Origin: Marisa cornuarietis
Lineage: Eukaryota; Mollusca; Gastropoda; Architaenioglossa; Ampullariidae
DNA: 64,000 nucleotides
Assembly (NCBI GenBank): GCA_004794655.1
Contig: SMMW01000605.1
Location: 1,054,001-1,118,000 of the forward strand
Direction: 5' to 3'
Part shown: positions 51,078-64,000 of the stretch, piece after piece
Numbering within the stretch: position 1 is the stretch's first letter
Layout: every line of letters starts with the position of its first letter
Notes under the pieces: model-generated
What the model saw: only the letters and a program-made list of their open reading frames with translations
The model's database searches: none
What the model was told of the DNA's origin: nothing
Position numbers and translations under genes: made by a program

Positions 51078-51700
51078 CCTGCCCTCGTCCTCACCTCCTC
51101 ACAGAACTGTGAGGTCTACGATGTGGCAAACGAGGAGACGAGACAGCAGCCCCGATGAGATTGTTGATGTGAGAGTAGAGTTTATTTCCAGAGACAGGTC
51201 AGAAAGCTGAAAACAGATTTGTAGCTGGGTTTTAGCCTCGGAACAGGTGATTTGCCATTTAATAAAACATTTACTCATCTTCGAAGGGAAATTAAAGTAA
51301 GACGGAAAATATCTTCATGATCTGACAATGTAAGGACGATAATTTTGGCGACAATGATCCGACAGTCTGATACGACGATTGAGAAAGAGAGAAAGGTAGA
51401 AAGAAAGATGAAAAGACAGTGGTAGAAAGAACCACAGGGGTAGAGATGCATGTAGGGAGGGATGAGTGGATAAAGAAGAGAGACAGAGGCTAAGATATGG
51501 GTGTGTACATGGTCTATCACCATTTCATGCTGCAAGCGTTAGCTAGACTTCTGTAAATGTCGTTATTGACTGGTGTAAACAATAAGTAAATGCATTTCTA
51601 GGCCAGGAAACTGGAACCGTTTTTACACATTTAAAGATGTTTTTAGATTGTGCTTTGGAGACTTGATATTACAAGTGAGATAAAGGGACCTCAAACAACA
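51078..51700. other. Upstream flank of the 109-aa gene
   Basis: No promoter element recognised and no gene seen. Confidence 0.4.
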
Positions 51701-51701
51701 C

Positions 51702-51770
<69 letters not shown>

Positions 51771-51968
51771 GCTGTATTATATGTTACAGTAGGGCTGTAT
51801 GTTACAGTCAGGGCTTTATATTAAAGACAATGCTTATGTTACACTCAGGGTTATATGTTACTGATAGGGTTTTACACGAAAGACAGGGCTTTACATTATA
51901 GTCAGTGCTTTACATAGAAGACAGGTTTGTATGTTACAGCCAGGGCTTTACATGAAAGACAAAGTGTT
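51701..51968. repeat. (GT)n tract followed by a degenerate 24-bp tandem repeat
   Basis: (GT)n at 51701-51768. Then about eight units like GGGCTTTACATGAAAGACA and GGGCTGTATGTTACAGTCA, alternating ACAGT and AAGAC endings. Confidence 0.85.
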
Positions 51969-52929
51969 AGACACCAGACTGTTGACACTCTAACCGTTCT
52001 CAGAGACAAGAGTCTTCTTCACACAGAGACAAGGAAATAAGTGGACGCCAACACGAGATTATTTACTTTTATTTATTATGTGACCCCCCCACGTTACCTC
52101 ACAACACTTATATTTACTTGTTACCACTCACCAACTGACATATTTCTGTCACTCCCCCCCCCTTCCTAGTTTAGATGAAAATATGGGCAGGTATAGTGTG
52201 GGATGATTAGTATTAGTCCCACTACTCTTAGACAACACAGCACCGCTGAGCAAGGAAGTCCAGAAACTATTGGGAACTGTGTACAGTCGTTCAGCTGACA
52301 CGAGATCAAAAGAGACCGACCTACTATAACAGGCAGCTAAACAACGAGTCACCGAGGTAACCACACAGCCACCAGATACAAAAATCAATGAGCGAGTCTT
52401 CCTACCTACCACCTGGAGAGAAAATTAGTCTCGACTGTGAACTTACCCATAGACGGCGAGAAGTCCGCCAGCTGTTGGTCGCTAGAGTTGTTTGCGGTGT
52501 CTGTTCACAAGAGAAATGTTTGTTGTCTGGTGTAGTGTCAAGTCATTGGGCTGAAGCGGCCACCAACGGTTCTGTTGCTAACACATGCACACAGACTTGG
52601 GGCGCAGGCACCCACCTGTCTCACCCAAGGCACCGGACGGCTGGCAACCAACACCTGAGGTGTCCGCAGGCTGGGGAGGCACTGCTTCAACGAGTCTTGT
52701 TGTAGACCTTAGCATTTCTTACTACTCGCTTCTTGTAGTTTATTTATCGGCTCCCAAACAGTATATAAAAAGGAGGGGGTGAAAAATGTAAATCACGTTG
52801 CCAACAAATCGCCCACCCGTCTTACTCTACCTGGGAGTGGATTTAATTCTCTTGCCAAGGGCAGGGAATAAATGCCTTCCCGAGGACCCGATGATTGTGC
52901 TGATTTACTTCACCCATTCTCTCTTTCTC

Positions 52930-52968
<39 letters not shown>

Positions 52969-53658
52969 GGGGGGGGAAGCGATCGATAACCCTGTAAATG
53001 CAGGCGATAGTGTGGGTAGAAATTCGATCTGATCGGCTAACTGATCTCTCTCTCTCTCTCTCGAGGCGCGCCTTTGATAGTCAGTCTTGATAAACTGAGC
53101 AAAGAAAGCGGCTGTACAAAGCCTAGTGAGTCAGTGAGCACTGAGCAGGTCAGTGAAAGAGCCAATGAGCGAATGAGTCTGACAGAGAAACTCGAGGCTC
53201 ACTATGGCCTCTCTTCATTGCAGGGTCAGTCACCACTTCACACGAAGATTCCGTGCAAACCACCGACTGATTTTGCAGAAGCCACCAAGTTTCCTACTAG
53301 TGACACGTTAGATGCTTTTACAACTCAGGGGAAAAGTGCAACAGTTTTGCAACAAATTTATTTGAGATCCTCTGTCCTTGTTCGAGCAAATGGTGCACAC
53401 ACTGACACACAGAACAGCCCAGGTAGCACGTGAGAGGGCGGTGTACCCGGGGTGGGACATGATGTGCATCTGATATAATGTGGAACAGTTCGCCCCGTGC
53501 TGTGTAAAGAGAGTTTGCCGCTCGTGTGCTCCTGGTGCGCAGTTTCACTAACCATACATACATGTGGCGCTTATAAGGCTCGACCTGCACACCTTACTTG
53601 ACGATAGGTTCACCGCTTACAGGCTCGAGCCTCAAGTAATGTGTGCAGCTCGCGTCCT
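51969..53658. other. Unassigned DNA
   Basis: Contains (TG)n(AG)n at about 52930-52968 and (CT)n near 53046-53062. The plus frame 53074-53433 (119 codons, Ser/Thr-rich) has no recognised domain, signal peptide or clear splice partners. Confidence 0.4.
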
Positions 53659-53840
53659 AGAGGCGGTTCGGTGGCGCAACGCCTGTCACCAATACAGTGA
53701 AGGTTGGCTGTCCTGGGTTCAGTTCTCGTCTCGGGCACGCTGTTCTTTCTCTGCATGTGGCATCTGTTTACAGGGCTGGCTACCTTGCCGTGATATAGCC
53801 TTAGTTGCTGGCTCGGCGTAAAACACCAATTAAAAAAAAA
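53659..53840 (+). mobile_element. tRNA-derived SINE, family 2, with target-site duplication
   Basis: Head GGCGGTTCGGTGGCGCAACG, box B GGGTTCAGTTC, a body with TGTTTACAGGGCTGGCTACC, and an A-rich tail. Flanked by AGCTCGCGTCCT (53647-53658) and AGCTCACGTCCT (53841-53852), 11 of 12 matching. Confidence 0.9.
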
Positions 53841-53852
53841 AGCTCACGTCCT

Positions 53853-54400
53853 GTGCGGTATAACATAATTATGTTTAGCACACACACTAGTGTCTGGGTT
53901 ATTGCTGAAGTGAGTTTGGCACGTTCATGAGAAGTACAAACACCCGAACTAATGAGGGTGAGGGTTTTTTTTAAAAAGCAAAACGATTTCTTCTCGTGAA
54001 TACGATATTGTAATGCATTCAAGGTGGGGGAGGTAGAGGCAGTGGGGGAAGGCTACTCTGGGCCCGTGGTTATGAAGTGTGGGTCACGTTACCACAGGGT
54101 TAGATGTAACTGATAACAGGAGCAGACCTGAGCGGTGCGATAACCCTCCCCGCCCTTTACATGCATTCGGTTCACAGTTGTGGCTGCAGACGACTTGCTA
54201 GGGCTGTAGGTCCTGAGTGGAGGTAAGGCCAACCCTGGAGGTAAAGATATACCCTTGCTTCATCAATCCGGGCCCTGGAGTTTTCATGATAGCTTTGAGT
54301 TTGTATGAAAGTATGAGTATGAAAATGTCTTACAACAATTAAACAATTTCACTTAACTGTGTGCCTGTTAGATCTTTAGTTGTGAATATTTCGTTGCATG
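53853..54400. other. Unassigned spacer
   Basis: Nothing recognised. Confidence 0.5.
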
Positions 54401-54448
54401 CATATATATATATATATATGAATTTACACGTACATATTATATACGTAT

Positions 54449-54543
<95 letters not shown>
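54401..54543. repeat. (TA)n then (TG)n compound microsatellite
   Basis: (TA)n at about 54401-54418 and 54449-54466, then (TG)n to 54543. Confidence 0.95.
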
Positions 54544-54544
<1 letters not shown>

Positions 54545-55235
54545 ATATAAATCTACACATTAGCTTTGCCAGTCTGTCACCACCATACTTAAAAGGACAA
54601 ACGATTCTTTAAGTGCTGAGAAATCGCCTTCAGTAAGTGTTATAGAGCCTTAAGGTCTGCTATGTCACCGCTCCTGAGCACATTACTCAATGTCTGTTAA
54701 GGTACCCGCCATCTATGCACCTTGATACACTAATCTGAAGATATCTACCACAATGAACACAATTTGTTGAAGGAGTCGCCCGGTCGTGGTCATGCTAGTG
54801 ATTTACACACCACCCTGCATGGCCGGGAACTTCGTGCCAGACAGTTTCATGTGTTGCCTTCTACCCCCCCCCCCCCACCTACAATATTTTCTTCTCTGCG
54901 GGGTTGCAGAAATGGGGGATGGGGGCAGGAGAATGTAGGATGTGTTGTCTCCCCTCAACTAGTTGATTCGCAAAGGATTAGACGGGGGGGGGGAGACGGG
55001 GGAGGTGGCGTAATGCACTGTTATTACCTCCAGTCAAGCGGCTAGTTAATTCCTGGCTATAGGAAACATTGCACCCCCAGCTACCCACATCCACAGCGAC
55101 CATCGATCTACGGTTGCTGGGCAAGTGGTGGTGGTGGGGGGGGGGAGCAGAAGCAAGGAGAATAGCAGGACCCTGGCAAATACACGTGGTCCTAACCTTG
55201 AAACAATGATTTGGTCCTAACATGCCTCTATAACC
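54544..55235. other. Unassigned DNA with C- and G-homopolymer runs
   Basis: Poly-C near 54864-54877 and poly-G near 54985 and 55137. No gene recognised. Confidence 0.45.
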
Positions 55236-55239
55236 CTGG

Positions 55240-55705
55240 AAAATAAAATAAATGTCTTTAAAAAAGGATAGGATAAGTAAGTGTACCTAAATAAGAAATA
55301 CATGTATGGTGTTCGTAGTTCAGTCGAAAAAAATAGACGTTAGGTAGCATATACAAAAGGGAAATAAAAGGTAGAACTATGGAGGGTAAATCAGATATAC
55401 TTAAAAAATACTGAATGGTTACTAGGCACAAGTAAAAGGGAAATACACTTTAAATACGCATTAGTAACAGGGAATAAACATTATACAAACAAACGGTAAT
55501 AGATGTTGTAGAAGTGTCTGTAAATGTGGAATAGACGTTATACATGTGTAAGTAGATGAGGAAAATAAAGGCTAGAGAAATGTCAGTAACTGGACAATAA
55601 ATGCCAGACATGTTTAAAATATATTTACGGTAGATAATTGCAAGTAAACGGATTATAACCGCTAGATAGTGCTAAGTACGTGTAAGGAGAAGGAAAAATA
55701 AATGC
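55240..55705. repeat. Ancient degenerate tandem repeat, roughly 45-50 bp period
   Basis: Recurring modules of the form GGAATAAA-(C)GTTA-(A)CATGTGTAAGTA, e.g. AATAGACGTTATACATGTG, AATAAATGCCAGACATGT, AATAAACATTATACAAAC. Too diverged for an exact copy count. Confidence 0.55.
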
Positions 55706-55827
55706 TTCGTTTCGTTCAGAGTCACCAGCAAGAAAACTTGGGAAGTAGTCGAGCTTCACATCGTGACACCTGCCATCCTTTGCTGTAGGTCTGTGTCCAA
55801 GTGGAATTTTATTCCAGGCTAGAGCTT

Positions 55828-55850
55828 GTTTGTTTGTTTGTTTGTTTGTT

Positions 55851-55912
<62 letters not shown>
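55828..55912. repeat. (TTTG)n(TG)n microsatellite
   Basis: Seven TTTG units, then a long TG run. Confidence 0.95.
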
Positions 55913-55917
<5 letters not shown>

Positions 55918-56629
55918 GAGAGACGAAAACACTACACTCGCTTTCGACAAAGGTGAGTTTAACTTAGCCGATATCTTTAAAATGGAAATTTTCCAATATT
56001 TAAAAAGGATTCCTGCGGTGAAATTGTTGTATAGGCCTCCTGTTGTATGCCTAGCAAGCTGGGCCCACTTTGACTTGTGAAAGCGTTTGCAGTGCTGTAC
56101 AAGCTGAACGCACAGAGGTGAGTTAGGAAAGCGCTCGCCGAGCGGTGTTTGCAGGGAGACACAAACATGGCGGCGGACAGCCCCACGTGACCAACTCAGC
56201 AACACACACGCTGTTGTCAAGCTCACGAGATGATGTGGAGTGAAGTTTGAAAAGAACTTTATGGCATTTGGTGACACGACTCACTCTCGCCCTCCCGAGG
56301 CTTCTTGGTGGGTTGCGACTCGGGTTCTCAGCTTATAGACTTGACATCTCATCACCGCTTCTTGCGGCCATTGACTTTAGTTAAAGTTTGGCACACTCAT
56401 CAACGGTTTAAGGGAAGTAGTCGCTTAGACATAAGCTTACCTTAGGTTTCTAGATCATTATTTCTAGCACGTCCCTTCATGCGCCGTTGTGTCGCTAACA
56501 CAAGCGCTCGTAAAGTTCACTTCCGTTTCGCAGTTTTTCGTTTGCCGCAAACGCACGATGATGGCGAGGGTTCTACACACCTAAACACCACCCTACAGCC
56601 ACATCCCCCTTCCTCACCTCACCTCACTC

Positions 56630-56676
<47 letters not shown>

Positions 56677-57010
56677 CACACACCGCTACTTGCCACTCGC
56701 TGGGAGTGGACTTAATGATCTCTTAATGGCGTTTCTGGAGAGGCCGCTTGCACAATGGACGAGGTCTGTACTCGATAGCAGGGGAAATGGTCCATCGGGA
56801 GTACAGTTCAGCCTGAGGCTGCAGCTAATTTGACGAGAAAGGATCAAATGTTTGCCAACAGAGAACCGTATATAAATGTCAATCCGTAGTAGGACGGATC
56901 TTTTTTGTACCCGTTTCTCTCTCGCTGTTCTCCGGGGTCTCCCGGGCTTATGAAATAAACATAATAAGATGACGAACTGCCATTGATTCCAGACACGATT
57001 TTTGACTGAC
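55913..57010. other. Unassigned DNA
   Basis: (CA)n at about 56633-56683. The minus frame 56686-57093 (135 codons) has no recognised domain. Confidence 0.4.
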
Positions 57011-57034
57011 GACTTTGTTACTTCAACGAGAAGA

Positions 57035-57262
57035 ACTCTTTGCTTGAATTGTGTCATATCTATTATCAGAACAGTCTCCAGACTGTGGTACATAAGGAGC
57101 CATAGCAGTCCGCTTGAATGTTATCTTGCTTATATCAGGGCAGTCCACAGACTGTTTCACATCAAGAACCATAACAATTTGTTTGAATGTTATCCTGTCT
57201 AAAGATCAGGACAGTGTACACACTGTTTCACGTCAGGGGTGATAACAATTTGCTTGACTTTT
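57035..57262. repeat. Tandem repeat, about 72-bp unit, three diverged copies
   Basis: Each copy has CTTGAATGTTATC, then ATCAGGACAGTC, then ACTGTTTCACATCA, then CATAACAATTTG. Confidence 0.85.
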
Positions 57263-59134
57263 AACCCGCCAAGATCAGGCTTGTAAACAAAAAGCACTTT
57301 GCTATGGAAACAGCCTTCAACCTGGTCTTGTACACTGCATTGATGAGGGTGAGACCACAATCTGCTTAGTTCTGACTGCCTACAAAAGACAGTTCTTACA
57401 ATAATCTTTGGAGGCAGAAAAAGAATTAACGCCATCTTAAGTGACAGACCATTTCCTCAAGAGGTCGGATTCCAAAATTCTACATCTCACCTACCTTATA
57501 TAAGTTCATTTCTCCACGAATTTACACTTGAAATTTCTCTGCTTTAACTCTTTGTTTTATTACCCTGTAGATTTATCCTCACTGTTCAACGATACGCTAG
57601 TGACACCTCACTTCTCTTCAGCCATCCTTTTCATTTTGACTCTCACACGGTCAGCTGGTGTGTTTCTTCTTCTCTTGCTTCATTAAAATTGTTCCCTCCA
57701 TCATGTTTTCTACCCCCACACTGATTGGCTCTTGTTTATTCGTCCTGGCACGCGTGCGGAAAGCAGTTGCCCACCAATAACTGGTCAGCGACGGGGGAAC
57801 AAACAAAACCCACTCCCTCCCACCTCCTCCCACCTCCTCCCCGTGGCTGTCAACTGAAGACGGCAGACACATCCGGTCTGCGCGGTGAGACTGCGCCGTT
57901 CGCACCGTCCTGTGCAGGCTGTTGGCACGTCACACAACACAACGGGGCCTCCGGGTCATCATCGCTCTCCTCCCCCCACTGTTTACATCGTGACGACAAA
58001 CACCAATCAGCAGACAACAGCTACCCACTAAATAAAGCCAACCCAACAGGCAAGGACACGGCTACTTGTCTTCACTCTCCAAAATCGAAGATGATTTTTT
58101 TTTTATCCTTTGCACACAATCTACCTCAGGATTCTTTCCCCAAGTTTCTGTATCCCTTCCACTGTTCTATGAATGTCCTGTGAATCCTTTAAAAGTTTAA
58201 TGTAAAAACCTTTATTGTGGAAAACAGCCCCCGCCCTACTCAAACCCCCTCGACGACCAACACAGGTCAATACAAAGAAGTGAACTATGTCCTTTATCAT
58301 ATACAAAATACGTACAAGTATCCAGAGAATACAATGTTGTAAGAAGAATGGTTAACAGTGACAAACTATACACCTCTGGGTATTTAATTTCTACGCTAGA
58401 CAAATTTCACAAATAGGATCTAAGGCAGGTGTTTGTCACCCAAAGTCAATGACTGTTTGCTTGTTTTTTTTCTGTTAGAAACTTAAAAACATGTAGCATT
58501 TTCTTGTCATAGTTCATTGTGAAGACATAAGTACAGGTCTTGGGAACTATCTTCGACATAAAAAGTCATCTCTTAGAAAGGCAGGAGAGGGTGGGAGGGA
58601 GGGGGCTGAGAGCTGAAGCTAAAAAAAAAGGTCATCTATAGAAACAAGCAAACTGCAAACAGAGAGACATCAAGGGAGGCATGGATGAAGACCTGACCGT
58701 GCTCCGTGTCCAGTATTTGAGGACATGACATGGCAAGAGTCGAGGTTCCAGCAGCCTTCTAGTCGTGACCCCATTAGGTCACCGTGTTCTGGTTTGTCGC
58801 CTATAAAACTCGAATGTTCCTCCAGCTCCTGGGCCACAGGGGAAGACCATTCACCGAGGAAGGTGAGGTGAGCGCAGACTTTGCTTCCTGTCGTAGAGAA
58901 ACGGTCACCCAGACGGTGGTCCTCTCTCAAGTTCCATCACAACAGGTAGGTTATTCTACAGAAACAAAGCGAACAAAAAAAAAGGTATCCTGGAGTGTCT
59001 AGTATCCACAGGTATTTAACCTGATACTTCGATCAACTGTTCAAGCAGGCTGCCAACCTGTGGCTGTACGACTGCAAGACACTGGTCATCGTCTTCGACA
59101 GCAGTTCCGAGGTGTGCAGCCTGTGAGATCCACC
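57263..59134. other. Unassigned DNA upstream of the chitin-binding protein gene
   Basis: No gene or promoter motif recognised. The 152-codon plus frame at 57725-58183 is Pro/Ser/His-rich with no domain. A 5' UTR of the chitin-binding gene probably lies just before 59135. Confidence 0.4.
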
Positions 59135-63778
<4,644 letters not shown>

Positions 63779-64000
63779 ACAACAACAACAACAACAAACC
63801 TCTGCCTACTACCACACCTCGTCCAACGACGAACTTTTACCGGTTGTCATCGTTTTACTTCTGAACTGACGACCTGACGACGACATCGTTGTTGCAAGAT
63901 GATGTTCGTCTTAGAAATGTTTTTTGCGGCTCTACATTTCACGCTTCGGAAAATTGTACAGAAAAATCTGCAAAGGCAATAATAACATTTAAAGCCGTTG
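63779..64000 (+). other. 3' UTR region of the chitin-binding gene
   Basis: (CAA)n after the stop codon. No AATAAA is seen before the window edge, so the transcript end probably lies outside. Confidence 0.4.

Noticed and set aside
53074..53433. 119-codon plus-strand frame
   Set aside because: No recognised domain, no signal peptide, low-complexity Ser/Thr/Glu composition, and no supported splice partners.
57725..58183. 152-codon plus-strand frame
   Set aside because: Pro/His/Ser-rich with no motif; the opposite strand is open too, and it looks like a composition effect.

Overview
Organism. The window reads as nuclear DNA of an invertebrate animal, most likely a gastropod or other mollusc. 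The genes are split by GT-AG introns. There is a three-domain peritrophin-like chitin-binding protein and a class A GPCR. Most of the DNA is intergenic or intronic and is full of microsatellites, tRNA-derived SINEs, RTE-like and other non-LTR retrotransposon remnants, and mariner, Tc1, piggyBac, hAT and Harbinger-like DNA elements. The mollusc assignment is an inference from repeat style; nothing here proves a species. Because coding exons are short, most long open frames in the window are not genes.

Left 36 kb (minus strand). Reading right to left, five signal-peptide exons occur at about 35.1, 27.9, 20.1, 10.6 and 3.9 kb. All end in intron phase 1. Four can be joined in frame to a downstream terminal exon carrying a shared core: a hydrophobic LLxxxC segment, then FC 11-14 residues later. 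I call them genes A (33170-35161), B (23829-27958), C (17802-20179), D (8487-10618) and E (3847-3910, first exon only; the rest lies beyond the left edge or was not found). C and D are close paralogues with a conserved upstream region. A and B are longer and share an extra C-terminal motif. I do not recognise the family; this tandem array of small secreted proteins is the best candidate for an undescribed system. Gene A has a clear TATA box and a leader exon. The introns of A-D each contain a different tandem repeat, including a 2-kb minisatellite in B and a (TATC)n tract that starts just inside the 5' splice site of C.

Between the array genes lie dead transposons: a piggyBac-like MITE (4222-4517), a deleted mariner (5003-5551), a decayed Tc1 (5770-7026), an RTE remnant split by a 152-bp hairpin element with perfect 60-bp arms (13150-13301), a Tc1-like deletion derivative (about 14634-15429) and a TA-flanked MITE (28407-29160).

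Right 28 kb. There is a long 22-bp satellite (39740-40262) and a LINE 3' end (about 40640-41315), then a duplicated hAT-like element (43015-44055). Next come a seven-exon, 282-residue divergent class A GPCR gene (44953-47925, plus), a two-exon gene for a 109-residue protein of unknown function (49777-51077, minus), and a five-exon, 238-residue secreted protein with three CBM14 domains (59135-63778, plus). The 51-59 kb stretch is mainly simple repeats, one SINE with target-site duplication, and unassigned DNA. I see no operon-like relation among the right-hand genes. The left-hand genes look like a family made by local duplication.
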